Shown: positions 1-7,597 of the stretch, in pieces
How the letters are laid out: each line of letters starts with the position of its first letter
How positions within the stretch are numbered: position 1 is the stretch's first letter
Source: QGNO01 sp964493125
GTDB taxonomy: Bacteria > Chloroflexota > Dehalococcoidia > Lucifugimonadales > QGNO01
Length of the DNA stretch: 21,736 bases
Reading direction: 5' to 3'
Assembly: GCA_964493125.1 (NCBI GenBank)
Contig: CAZBMS010000026.1
Coordinates: 1 to 21,736 of the forward strand
Made by a program: the position numbers and the translations under genes
Notes under the pieces: model-generated
Told to the model about the DNA's origin: nothing
The model's database searches: none
Seen by the model: only the letters and a program-made list of their open reading frames with translations

Positions 1-716
1 TGATCATCATGAAATACTGGTATATCCAGCTCTTCTCTAAGTCTTTCCTCAACGTAAAAGCAGTTTGGCGCAGCTATATCCTCAAGATTAATTCCACCGA
101 AACCAGGTGAAATATGCTTAACTATTTCTATTATTTTCTCAGGATCACTGGTATTCAAACAGATTGGCCACGAGTTAACTCCGGCAAGCTCTTTAAACAA
201 CATAGCCTTGCCCTCCATCACAGGCATAGCTGCGGCAGGACCTATATTTCCTAGTCCCAAAACCGCAGTTCCGTCAGTCACAACCGCCACCGTATTGGAT
301 TTAGAAGTAAGCGACCACACTGCCGAAGGGTCACTGTTTATAGCCATACTTACTCTAGCCACTCCAGGCGTATAGGCCAACGAAAGATCGTTTCTTGTTT
401 TTACGGGAATTTTCGATGCCATGGTGATCTTTCCACCCAAATGCAAAAGGAAAGTAGGGTCAGACACACTTCTGACAGAGACGCCATCGATAACATCTAT
501 AGTACTTACTATCTCAGCTCCATGATCAATGTCACGGGCGTTAACAGTTATATCCCTAATCATAGTCCCTGAGCTGGTAGATACGATATCTATCGCACCT
601 ATATCACCCCCAACCTTACCAATTTCCGTAGTGATAACTCCCAAATGGCCAGGAATGTTTTTATAAGCCACGCGCAACGTGACACTATAGGCGACTGCCG
701 GATAACGATTACTCAT
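1..716 (-). CDS. NAD(P)-dependent malic enzyme with N-terminal ACT domain (partial, C-terminus off the left edge)
   Basis: Oxidative decarboxylation of malate to pyruvate in the cytoplasm. The visible 238 residues begin with an ACT domain (about 12-85; TLRVAYKNIPGHLGVIT, GGDIGAIDIV), a putative amino-acid-sensing module found on one class of bacterial malic enzymes. The malic N-terminal catalytic domain follows. LAYTPGVA carries the likely catalytic Tyr115, DGTAVLGLGNIGP lies at about 148-160, MEGKAMLFKE carries the likely catalytic Lys170, and GGINLEDIAAP supplies the metal-binding Glu212 and Asp213. The reading runs off the window at VFHDD, so the NAD-binding domain is not visible. The start is the ATG at 716, just before the ACT homology, with a weak GAAGAG upstream. 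It is divergent from the coxM-like gene. The family assignment is secure; cofactor preference cannot be read. Confidence 0.93.
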   Translation of the reverse strand, partial: MSNRYPAVAYSVTLRVAYKNIPGHLGVITTEIGKVGGDIGAIDIVSTSSGTMIRDITVNARDIDHGAEIVSTIDVIDGVSVRSVSDPTFLLHLGGKITMASKIPVKTRNDLSLAYTPGVARVSMAINSDPSAVWSLTSKSNTVAVVTDGTAVLGLGNIGPAAAMPVMEGKAMLFKELAGVNSWPICLNTSDPEKIIEIVKHISPGFGGINLEDIAAPNCFYVEERLREELDIPVFHDD

Positions 717-777
717 ACATCATACTCTTCATCTGTTTCCAAAATCTTCTTTCAATTCCGTCCCCTATAATATTATT

Positions 778-806
778 ATCTTACGGCAAATCCGACTAGT
801 GAACAA
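778..806 (-). promoter_or_regulatory. Candidate sigma-70-type promoter for the malic enzyme
   Basis: On the minus strand TTGTTC (806-801) and TAAGAT (783-778) are separated by 17 bases. The -35 matches the consensus at 3 of 6 positions and the -10 at 4 of 6. It would give a leader of about 50 bases before the ATG at 716. Seen by eye only. Confidence 0.35.
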
Positions 807-967
807 AACAATCATCAAAAAACCACAAGATCCAGTGGACAGTTGAAACTACAAACCAGCCTAAATAAATAGGAATTGTATAACTTTGACCCCAAGGCAA
901 TAATTTAAGTTACTCTTCAATCATCACGTTACGTAAGATAACTTGTCCTATTGCACCTGAAAAAAGA

Positions 968-997
968 TTGGCATTTTTTTCATGGTTTTCGTATAAT
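968..997 (+). promoter_or_regulatory. Sigma-70-type promoter of the coxM-coxS transcript
   Basis: TTGGCA (968-973) and a perfect TATAAT (992-997) are separated by 18 bases. They lie 28 bases upstream of the GTG start at 1026, with the ribosome binding site AGAGGGGA (1013-1020) between. Confidence 0.7.
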
Positions 998-1025
998 CAC
1001 GCCCAACTAACCAGAGGGGAAGCTT

Positions 1026-1910
1026 GTGAAAGCATTTTCTTTCGCCGCACCAAAAACCATAAAAGAAATGAAAGATATACTTGCCGGCGTCGCAACAGTC
1101 GGGGAAATCCGTCCAATTATAGGTGGAACTGACCTCATAGAACAAGTTAAAACTGGCAGGAAAACACCATCCATAGTAATGGATATCAAACATATACCAG
1201 AAATGAACCGGATGGAATGGATCACCGGCGAGGGTCTCCACTTAGGAGCAGCTGTCTCTTGTACTGACACTGCTGCGTTTCCTATCATTCAACAAAGCTA
1301 TGAATCAATCAGAGAATCGTGCGGGCTTATAGGATCCATACAAATTCAAAACCGAGCAAGCATAGTGGGAAACATCGCTAACTCAGCCCCTTCGGCCGAT
1401 GGTGTACCCAGCGCACTAGTCCATGAAGCCATTGTTGTCCTAGTCGGTTCTTCAGGGACCCGTACAATATCGCTGGAGGATTTCTTTACAGGCCCTGGGA
1501 AAAATGTGTCTGAATCAGACGAAGTAGTGTTGGAAATCATATTGCCTCCCCCACCAGAAAACAGTAGCAGTCATTATTTGAGGTTCATACCCAGAAATGA
1601 GATGGATATAGCAGTAGCTGGTGCGGCAAGCCTATTAGCCCTCGCACCAGGATCCAAGACCTGCACTAAAGCAAGAATAGCTCTTGCGTCAGTGGGGCCA
1701 ACTCCAGTGAGAGCTAAAGCTGCGGAAGCCTTTCTTGAAGGGAAAGATATAAATAACGAAATTATAGAAAAAGCCGGTGACTTAGCTATAGAAGCGGCAA
1801 GTCCCATTACTGACGTTAGGGGCAGCATTGAATATAGAAAAGACCTCGTCAAGGTTCTGACGCAAAATACTTTACGCATGTGTTTGAGTTCATTAAATCA
1901 AGATTTATAA
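1026..1910 (+). CDS. Molybdenum hydroxylase FAD-binding (medium) subunit, CoxM/CutM-like
   Basis: FAD-carrying electron-transfer subunit of a xanthine dehydrogenase/CO dehydrogenase-family enzyme, acting with an iron-sulfur subunit and a molybdopterin subunit. The 294-residue length is normal for the family. The N-terminal FAD domain shows IGGTDLIEQVKTGR (about 37-50), and the second signature GSIQIQNRASIVGNIANSAPSAD lies at about 103-125. A C-terminal CO-dehydrogenase flavoprotein domain follows. It starts with GTG, chosen because AGAGGGGA sits 5 bases upstream and a perfect -10 box lies just before that. The coxS-like gene follows 26 bases later, so the two are probably co-transcribed. No large subunit is visible in the window. 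The substrate cannot be inferred: the family covers CO, xanthine, nicotinate, aldehydes and others. Confidence 0.92.
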   Translation: MKAFSFAAPKTIKEMKDILAGVATVGEIRPIIGGTDLIEQVKTGRKTPSIVMDIKHIPEMNRMEWITGEGLHLGAAVSCTDTAAFPIIQQSYESIRESCGLIGSIQIQNRASIVGNIANSAPSADGVPSALVHEAIVVLVGSSGTRTISLEDFFTGPGKNVSESDEVVLEIILPPPPENSSSHYLRFIPRNEMDIAVAGAASLLALAPGSKTCTKARIALASVGPTPVRAKAAEAFLEGKDINNEIIEKAGDLAIEAASPITDVRGSIEYRKDLVKVLTQNTLRMCLSSLNQDL

Positions 1911-1936
1911 TCTAGCCATATATCTAGGAGAGTTCT

Positions 1937-2407
1937 TTGCCTAAAATCCGTGTCTCTTTTGTTGTGAATCAGGAGCCAGTCGAGATACTGGTTGAACCCT
2001 GGCAAACTCTGATGGACGCACTTAGAGAAGATCTAAGGCTTACCGGCACCAAAGAAGGTTGTGGGAACGGAAATTGCGGTGCCTGTACGGTTATGCTTAA
2101 TGACAAAGCTATAAACTCGTGCTGCATGCTAGCAGCGGAGGCTGAAGGACAGAATTTAACAACGGTTGAAGGCCTGGCAAATGGTGAAGAGCTAGACCCA
2201 CTACAGAAAGCCTTTATTGATTTCGGGGCTCTACAATGTGGTTTTTGCACTCCCGGGTTTCTCGTATCTGCAAGAGCATTTCTGAATGAAAATCCTAAGC
2301 CTTCAGAACAAGACATACGCCTCGCAATAGCTGGGAATCTTTGCAGATGCACAGGTTATGACAAAATAGTTAGGGCTATCCAACATGTAGCGGAAAGCAG
2401 CAACTGA
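1937..2407 (+). CDS. Molybdenum hydroxylase [2Fe-2S] (small) subunit, CoxS/CutS-like
   Basis: This subunit passes electrons from the molybdenum site to the FAD subunit through two [2Fe-2S] clusters. The 156 residues comprise an N-terminal plant-ferredoxin-like domain (Cys42, Cys47, Cys50, Cys62; motif CGNGNCGACTV) and a C-terminal helical [2Fe-2S]-binding domain (Cys101 and Cys104 in CGFCTPGF, Cys136 and Cys138 in CRCTGYDKIV). All eight cluster cysteines are present, so the protein looks functional. The start is TTG at 1937, supported by AGGAG at 1926-1930. It follows the FAD subunit. The next element is a TPP riboswitch rather than the expected large subunit, and no terminator separates coxS from it. 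Confidence 0.95.
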   Translation: MPKIRVSFVVNQEPVEILVEPWQTLMDALREDLRLTGTKEGCGNGNCGACTVMLNDKAINSCCMLAAEAEGQNLTTVEGLANGEELDPLQKAFIDFGALQCGFCTPGFLVSARAFLNENPKPSEQDIRLAIAGNLCRCTGYDKIVRAIQHVAESSN

Positions 2408-2460
2408 ATAATAGGAGATACTTACAAAAGTAACACTTAATCAACACACCGCATTTTGCA

Positions 2461-2559
2461 AAAGGGGGGAGCCTACCTTAAGGCTGAGAGGTTCTCTAGA
2501 AAGTGGAACGACCCCGAAAACCTGATCTGGGTAATGCCAGCGTAGGGACACGATCCTTT
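2461..2559 (+). ncRNA. TPP riboswitch (THI element)
   Basis: The conserved THI-box core is visible: GGCTGAGAGG near 2482-2491, CCCGAAAACCTGATCTGG around 2513-2530, then GTAATGCCAGCGTAGGGA to 2548. G-rich 2464-2469 can pair with the CCCC at 2512-2515 (P2), and AAAGG (2461-2465) with CCTTT (2555-2559) as a possible P1 closing stem. About 20 bases between CTGAGA and the CCCC can form a small extra stem (GTTC/GAAC, 2491-2494 with 2506-2509), as in THI elements with a facultative hairpin. It lies directly upstream of thiBPQ, so TPP would be expected to repress thiamine uptake. Confidence 0.95.
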
Positions 2560-2567
2560 CGTAAGCA

Positions 2568-2603
2568 GTAAGCCACCCGGAATGGGTGGCTTACTTAGTT
2601 ATT
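2568..2603 (+). terminator. Hairpin expression platform / intrinsic terminator of the TPP riboswitch
   Basis: A perfect 11-bp inverted repeat, GTAAGCCACCC (2568-2578) and GGGTGGCTTAC (2584-2594), with a GGAAT loop. The U-rich but imperfect tail TTAGTTATT follows. It lies between the aptamer and the thiB ribosome binding site, as expected for a transcription attenuator. An intact terminator could also end read-through from coxMS. I could not identify the antiterminator pairing with confidence. Confidence 0.75.
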
Positions 2604-2643
2604 GTAGCCTTTACTTAATCAGAACTGTATCAGGAGAAAAATA

Positions 2644-3699
2644 ATGTACAAAAAACATGGTCTCGCCATGACTGTAACGTTACTAATAGTCCTTTTTATG
2701 ACTTTGGGCTGTGGGACGGAAGAAGAAGACTCAGAACTGGTTATTATGACACACGACAGTTTTGATATCAGCAAAGAAATCATATCCGAATTCGAATCTG
2801 AAAACAACGCGACGGTCGTTATCCAAAAAGCTGGGGACGCCGGACAGACACTAGTTAGAGCAATACTTGAAAAAGGCAATCCGTCAGCGGATTTACTATA
2901 CGGCATTGATAACACCTATTTAGGACGGGCCCTTGATGAAAACATATTTGATGCCTACAAACCCGAATTGCTATACAAGATCCCCGAAATACTTATATTG
3001 GACCCTACTAACCACGTCACACCAATAGATTACGGCTACGTAACACTAAATTATGACAAAGATTACCTCTCAAAGGCCGGCTTAGTACCTCCCAGTACCT
3101 TGGAGGAACTTACCGAAAATTCGTGGAAGGGTAAAGTTGTGGTAGAAAATCCAGCTGTATCTTCACCAGGCCTGGCCTTTTTACTAGCAACAATTGATTA
3201 CTTTGGCGAAGATGATGATTATGACTATTTAGATTTCTGGAAAGCAATGAGATCGAATGACGTGCTAGTAAAGGACGGATGGAGCGACGCATATTACACT
3301 GATTTCTCGCTATATGGAGGAGATAGGCCCCTAGTTGTCAGCTATGCGACTAGCCCAGCAGCAGAAGTCTATTTTTCTGAAATAAAGTTGCTGGAACCAC
3401 CGACCGGTAATGTTTTAATCGATAAAGGGTCTTTTCTCCAGATTGAAGGCATCGGAATACTAAAAGGTGCCAACAGTAAAACTCTTGCGAAAAAGTTTAT
3501 CGACTTCGCATTAGGAGTTAGATTCCAAGAAGATTTACCTGCAAAAATGTTTGTATACCCAGTAAACATAGATGCTAAGGTTCCAGACTTTTTCAAATTT
3601 GCAGAGATTCCAACTGAACCTGCTGATATTACTCCCGAGGAAATAAACGCCCACCGCGATCAATGGATCGAATCTTGGACAACTACAATGATGAGATGA
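2644..3699 (+). CDS. thiB: Thiamine/TPP ABC transporter substrate-binding lipoprotein ThiB
   Basis: Captures thiamine or its phosphates outside the membrane and delivers them to ThiP. The 351-residue protein has a lipoprotein signal: basic start, hydrophobic stretch about 9-20, and a lipobox ending at Cys23 (TLGC), so it is probably membrane-anchored. Family features include MTHDSFDISKEIISEF, KAGDAGQTLVRAILEKGNPSADLLYGIDNT, a KDGWSDAY segment followed by SYATSPA, and the C-terminal EEINAHRDQWIESW. They align well with ThiB of the thiB/sfuA subfamily. ATG at 2644 follows AGGAGA (2632-2637). The upstream TPP riboswitch independently supports thiamine as substrate. It is the first gene of thiBPQ. 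Confidence 0.94.
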   Translation: MYKKHGLAMTVTLLIVLFMTLGCGTEEEDSELVIMTHDSFDISKEIISEFESENNATVVIQKAGDAGQTLVRAILEKGNPSADLLYGIDNTYLGRALDENIFDAYKPELLYKIPEILILDPTNHVTPIDYGYVTLNYDKDYLSKAGLVPPSTLEELTENSWKGKVVVENPAVSSPGLAFLLATIDYFGEDDDYDYLDFWKAMRSNDVLVKDGWSDAYYTDFSLYGGDRPLVVSYATSPAAEVYFSEIKLLEPPTGNVLIDKGSFLQIEGIGILKGANSKTLAKKFIDFALGVRFQEDLPAKMFVYPVNIDAKVPDFFKFAEIPTEPADITPEEINAHRDQWIESWTTTMMR

Positions 3700-3758
3700 A
3701 ATCAATCTCCCAAGCAACAAAATCAGGCCGAATAAAATCACGAGGCTTCGGCATTGAG

Positions 3759-3800
3759 ATGGATAAGATACTTCTCATCTACAAGAGTCGACCAAAATGA
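3759..3800 (+). CDS. 13-codon mini-ORF overlapping the thiP start (possible coupling leader)
   Basis: ATG at 3759 opens a 13-residue frame (MDKILLIYKSRPK) whose TGA at 3798-3800 overlaps the thiP ATG as ATGA. thiP itself has no visible Shine-Dalgarno, and thiB ends 97 bases upstream, so translation of this short frame could deliver ribosomes to thiP. A GAGG lies at 3742-3745, 13 bases before the ATG, which is longer than ideal. The frame is seen directly; its translation is inference and could be chance. Confidence 0.3.
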   Translation: MDKILLIYKSRPK

Positions 3801-5452
3801 CCGCACGCCGGATCCTAATCTTAGGCCCAATATTGTATCTCTCAGCCTTCTTTTTCTATCCGCTAGTCGCAATATTGGGTCGCAGCATTAACACAGGTGA
3901 TGGGCTCAACATTACTCCTTTTATGAGCATTCTGGGGGATTCATACTATTTAGGTCGTGTTTGGTTTACTATCTGGCAAGCAACAGTATCCACAGTTGTA
4001 ACTTTACTACTTGGCCTGCCAATTGCTTACATCTTTGCCCGACATGAATTCCGAGGCAAAACCCTATTAAGGGCAGCCAGTACCGTACCATTCATAATGC
4101 CAACAATAGTAGTAGCCATGGGATTCATTTCCCTGTTTGGCCCTCAGGGTGCGTTGAATTCCCTACTAATGAATCTATTTGGCTTCGAACATCCTCCAAT
4201 CCGAATTTCCAACACTTTAACAATAATATTCATGGCACATGCATTCTATAATTACGCAATAGTAGTCAGGGTGGTATCAGCTTTTTGGGCAAACTTAAAT
4301 CCTAGACTCGAGGAAACAGCAGCTGTGCTAGGTGCGAGCAAACTAAATACTTTCATGACTGTCACTTTGCCTCTTCTTTTACCATCGATAATTTCCTCAG
4401 CCATATTAGCCTTCGCGTTCTCGTTCACATCCTTCGGCGTGGTACTGGTTCTAGGAGGACCTCAGTTTGCCACCATGGAGGTAGCAACTTACGAACTAAC
4501 AGCAAAGCTATTCCGCCTTGAACTAGCAGGTGCCCTTGCTATCATTCAGCTATTCTTTACTTATGTATTTATGCTCTTATACGCACGAACCCAAGATAAT
4601 ATAGCTGTAAGATCAGACTTGGTGCCCCGTGAGTTCACAAAAATAAACAAGAGGACTGTCCGACAAACACTGAGTTTGATACTTATAATTCTTACCTTGG
4701 TAGCAATACTGTCACCACTCCTTATATTGATCGAAAGGGCAATGACAAGTGGGGACGGCTACTCTATAAATCACTTTATGAGTCTGTTCGCAAATGACAA
4801 CGGCTCATATTTTTACCTAACACCAATTGCAATAATTGCCAACTCAGTTAGGTTTGCAGCCATGACTACTGTGATCGCTTTGCTAGTAGGAACTAGTGCA
4901 GCATATTTCCTTACGAAGTCGTCTAATCGAAGCTCCTGGTTTCAAGATGCATTCTATATGATGCCCCTTGGGGTTTCCGCAGTAGTAATGGGGCTCGGTT
5001 ACCTCCTAGCCTTCAATCGACCACCAGTGGACCTACGAGGCTCATGGTTGATATTAATAATAGCTCACTCTCTTATTGCATACCCTTTTGTGATAAGAAG
5101 CGTACTTCCAGCATTACGAGCGGTACCAACTCAACTTCAGGAATCATCAGCGGTATTAGGTGCGTCACCTACGAAAACATTCATCCATATTTATTTACCA
5201 ATATTGACTCCTGGGCTTATTGTCGGAGCAACCTTCGCATTCGCTGTGTCAATGGGAGAATTCGGGGCTTCACTCCTGCTAGTTAGACCTGAGTTCACCA
5301 CTATGCCAGTCGCAATATTTCGACTACTCGGACAACCCGGAAGTTCCAACTTTGGCCAAGCACTTGCCATGAGCAGCCTTTTGATGATGATAGTAGCTGC
5401 AGGGTTTATAGCGATAGAAAGATTACGTTATAGAAATTCGGGTGGATTCTAA
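3797..5452 (+). CDS. thiP: Thiamine ABC transporter permease, fused two-domain ThiP
   Basis: Inner-membrane permease for thiamine uptake with ThiB and ThiQ. The 551 residues form two tandem binding-protein-dependent transport domains, about 12 hydrophobic segments in all. Each domain has an EAA-type loop that contacts the ATPase: EETAAVLGASKLNTFMTVTLP (about 173-193) and QESSAVLGASPTKTFIHIYLP in the second half. This full-length fusion is typical of ThiP and FbpB-like permeases. ATG at 3797 is the first start after an in-frame stop at 3764-3766. No ribosome binding site is visible, but a mini-ORF overlaps the start. The gene ends exactly where thiQ begins (stop 5450-5452, ATG 5453). Confidence 0.92.
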   Translation: MTARRILILGPILYLSAFFFYPLVAILGRSINTGDGLNITPFMSILGDSYYLGRVWFTIWQATVSTVVTLLLGLPIAYIFARHEFRGKTLLRAASTVPFIMPTIVVAMGFISLFGPQGALNSLLMNLFGFEHPPIRISNTLTIIFMAHAFYNYAIVVRVVSAFWANLNPRLEETAAVLGASKLNTFMTVTLPLLLPSIISSAILAFAFSFTSFGVVLVLGGPQFATMEVATYELTAKLFRLELAGALAIIQLFFTYVFMLLYARTQDNIAVRSDLVPREFTKINKRTVRQTLSLILIILTLVAILSPLLILIERAMTSGDGYSINHFMSLFANDNGSYFYLTPIAIIANSVRFAAMTTVIALLVGTSAAYFLTKSSNRSSWFQDAFYMMPLGVSAVVMGLGYLLAFNRPPVDLRGSWLILIIAHSLIAYPFVIRSVLPALRAVPTQLQESSAVLGASPTKTFIHIYLPILTPGLIVGATFAFAVSMGEFGASLLLVRPEFTTMPVAIFRLLGQPGSSNFGQALAMSSLLMMIVAAGFIAIERLRYRNSGGF

Positions 5453-6535
5453 ATGGCAATATTAGAAGTCTCGGCAGTTTCTAAATCATTTGGTGGAAAA
5501 TATGCAGTGCAAAATATGTCATTGACCGCAGAGCAGGGCAATATAGTTTGCCTCTTAGGACCTAGCGGCTGTGGCAAAACCACTCTACTTCGGCTCATAG
5601 CGGGGCTTGAAGAGCCCGATCATGGCTATATTAAATTCAATGGTGAACTACTCGAAAATCAGCCTGCGCAAGATCGCGGTTTCGGATTGATGTTCCAAGA
5701 CCTGGCACTATTTCCTCACATGAACGTATTTCGTAATGTCGCCTTCGGCCTCCACATGAAACAGTTACCCAAGCAAGAAATCAGGAGCAGCGTAGAACAA
5801 CTTTTGGAGTTGGTAAGTCTTGTTGGATACGAGGACAGAAAAATACACCAGCTTTCAGGTGGTGAACGTCAAAGAGTAGCTTTAGCCAGGTCACTGGCGC
5901 CTCAACCCAAACTCCTGATGTTCGATGAACCTTTTGGCTCTCTTGATAGAGAATTAAGTGAAGCGCTTCAAATAGATGTGCGCAACATAATAAAAACCGT
6001 AGGCGTCACTGCTATTTACGTAACGCACGACAGAAACGAAGCGTTTGGAATGGCGGATTCTATAGTAGTGATGGAAAACGGCACAAGCATTCAAGCTGGA
6101 AGTCCCCACGAACTCTTTACCAAGCCTAAAAGTGAAATAGTCGCCAAGTCTTTAGGATTAAAAAATGTCTTCTCATCTCGCCTCAAAAAAGCTTCCAAAG
6201 AGATGAGCATTATATCATCTTTAGGGATCCTTAAAATCGACCAAAATAACTATTACACCTACAAGGATGGCAGTGAAGTTCTTGCAATAATAGATCAAAC
6301 AGCAATATCAATATCTATTAAAAAGGATAAAACCAAGTCCCGAGGCAATGTACTCGAAGGTGTTGTTGAGATGCTTAGATTTCAAGGCCCGTACACTGAA
6401 ATTATCGTCCGCTGTGGAAAAGCAAAGTTAAGCTGTCTAGTAACACAACAGGAATTGAGTAATCCTGAAATGATCGATGCAAAAGTCTCAGTAACTATCC
6501 CCGCATCCGCAATTAGATTGTTAGCGAAAGAATAA
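5453..6535 (+). CDS. thiQ: Thiamine ABC transporter ATP-binding protein, ThiQ-like with C-terminal TOBE domain
   Basis: Cytoplasmic ATPase powering ThiBP. Walker A GPSGCGKTT (36-44), Q-loop Gln82, signature LSGGERQR (134-141), Walker B LLMFDEP (154-160), D-loop SLD and H-loop His192 (THD) are all present. At 360 residues it is well over 100 residues longer than a short ThiQ. The extra C-terminal part (about 285-358: VLEGVVEMLRFQGPYTEIIV, VTIPASAIRLL) resembles the TOBE domain of FbpC/PotA-type ATPases. Substrate assignment rests on the riboswitch and the thiB neighbour. It abuts thiP directly, which suggests translational coupling. The convergent dehydrogenase gene ends 14 bases downstream, with no obvious terminator between. 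Confidence 0.88.
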   Translation: MAILEVSAVSKSFGGKYAVQNMSLTAEQGNIVCLLGPSGCGKTTLLRLIAGLEEPDHGYIKFNGELLENQPAQDRGFGLMFQDLALFPHMNVFRNVAFGLHMKQLPKQEIRSSVEQLLELVSLVGYEDRKIHQLSGGERQRVALARSLAPQPKLLMFDEPFGSLDRELSEALQIDVRNIIKTVGVTAIYVTHDRNEAFGMADSIVVMENGTSIQAGSPHELFTKPKSEIVAKSLGLKNVFSSRLKKASKEMSIISSLGILKIDQNNYYTYKDGSEVLAIIDQTAISISIKKDKTKSRGNVLEGVVEMLRFQGPYTEIIVRCGKAKLSCLVTQQELSNPEMIDAKVSVTIPASAIRLLAKE

Positions 6536-6549
6536 GCAGATTCATAATT

Positions 6550-7527
6550 TTATCCAAGAACCTCAGGATTCACACACGACGGCATTGGTTCGTCACTAAG
6601 CCGAGCTTTTATGTTCTGTGCGGCTAGCACAGCCATGTCTCTCCTTGTTCTCTGACTAGCGCTACCTATGTGTGGGGTAATTACAACATTTGAGAGGGTA
6701 AGCAACGGATGATCTGCAGGAATAGGCTCAGGTTCGGTAACGTCTAATCCGGCTCCAGCGATTCTGCCTTCCTTTAAAGCCTCAAATAACGCAATATTAT
6801 CAACCACAGCACCGCGCGCTATATTAATAAGAATCGCGGCAGGCTTCATCAAACTTAACTGTGCTTTCCCAATAAAATGATGTGTTTCTTTCGTCAAAGG
6901 GGTTGTAATGCACAAGAAATCTGCCTGCTTTAAAGCTGTATCAATGTTCTCACAATACTCGAACCCTTCTCCTATGTCGTTTCTGGGTGATCTGTTGTGA
7001 TACAAGACTCTCATCTCAAATGCCTTCGCGCGTTTCGCGAATTCATACCCTATCTTACCCATTCCGATAACACTCAATGTTGATCCCGCTAAATCCACTC
7101 CTAGATATGCCGACGGATGCCAATTTTGCCATTTACCATCTCTAACATCCCTATCACCAGCCACAATTTGCCTTGACACAGCCATCATTAATGCAAATCC
7201 CAATTCAGCAGTGGTCTTTGTCAGCACTCCAGGGGTATTCGACATGACAATGCCAAGGCGAGTTGCTGTTATGACATCCAAATTATCAAACCCAACTGCC
7301 ATGTTTGCAACTACTTTAAGTCTTCCATTACTAACTGCGAGTACATCTTCGTCAATTCTGTCCTCGGTATTAGCCAGTATCGCATCTACATCCTGTGTCT
7401 TGGACAACATTTCTACTTTAGATGGAGCCTTGTAATCCGGCCAAACTTCAACAGATGCAACCGTTTCAAGTAAAGCTATGGCCGCTTTATCTACCTTCCT
7501 AGTTACAAAAACTCTGGGTTTCTCCAA
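6550..7527 (-). CDS. D-isomer-specific 2-hydroxyacid dehydrogenase (glyoxylate/hydroxypyruvate reductase-like)
   Basis: Cytoplasmic NAD(P)H-dependent enzyme likely interconverting 2-oxoacids such as glyoxylate or hydroxypyruvate with the D-hydroxyacid. With the TTG start at 7527 the protein has 325 residues. It shows an N-terminal substrate domain (PRVFVTRKV; AVGFDNLDV about 77-85), the Rossmann motif GMGKIG (155-160), and the catalytic triad Arg238 (NIARG), Glu267 (DVTEPEP) and His286 (PHIGSAS). A longer frame from ATG 7563 exists, but its first residues lie inside an intrinsic terminator hairpin. GGGAGGGA (7538-7531) sits 3 bases before TTG 7527, and MEKPRVFVTRK matches the family N-terminus. 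I therefore prefer the TTG. Substrate is unproven. Confidence 0.9.
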   Translation of the reverse strand: MEKPRVFVTRKVDKAAIALLETVASVEVWPDYKAPSKVEMLSKTQDVDAILANTEDRIDEDVLAVSNGRLKVVANMAVGFDNLDVITATRLGIVMSNTPGVLTKTTAELGFALMMAVSRQIVAGDRDVRDGKWQNWHPSAYLGVDLAGSTLSVIGMGKIGYEFAKRAKAFEMRVLYHNRSPRNDIGEGFEYCENIDTALKQADFLCITTPLTKETHHFIGKAQLSLMKPAAILINIARGAVVDNIALFEALKEGRIAGAGLDVTEPEPIPADHPLLTLSNVVITPHIGSASQRTRRDMAVLAAQNIKARLSDEPMPSCVNPEVLG

Positions 7528-7548
7528 AATTCCCTCCCGGTTTACATA

Positions 7549-7582
7549 AAAAAGAGGGGCCATGACAGGCCCCCCTCTTTTT
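7549..7582 (-). terminator. Intrinsic terminator after the CoA-transferase gene (symmetrical hairpin)
   Basis: AAAAAGAGGGG (7549-7559) pairs with CCCCTCTTTTT (7572-7582). On the minus strand this gives a GC-rich stem followed by a T run, 16 bases beyond the CoA-transferase stop. The symmetry could make it work in both directions. It separates the CoA-transferase from the 2-hydroxyacid dehydrogenase downstream. Confidence 0.85.
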
Positions 7583-7597
7583 CTCGACCCGAAATCC

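Larger units (their letters stand above)
717..1025. other. Divergent intergenic region between malic enzyme and coxM-like gene
   Basis: This 309-bp AT-rich spacer contains no convincing ORF, tRNA or repeat. It holds a strong plus-strand promoter at its right end and a plausible but weaker minus-strand promoter near 778-806 (listed separately). I see nothing recognisable between about 810 and 960. Confidence 0.6.

Noticed and set aside
709..723. Four-codon ATG frame overlapping the malic enzyme start on the minus strand
   Set aside because: ATGATGTATGAGTAA could be an upstream mini-ORF, but it is too short and lacks any supporting signal.
7528..7563. N-terminal extension of the 2-hydroxyacid dehydrogenase to ATG 7563
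   Set aside because: The extension lies in an intrinsic terminator hairpin and has no family counterpart. TTG 7527 with a strong ribosome binding site fits better.
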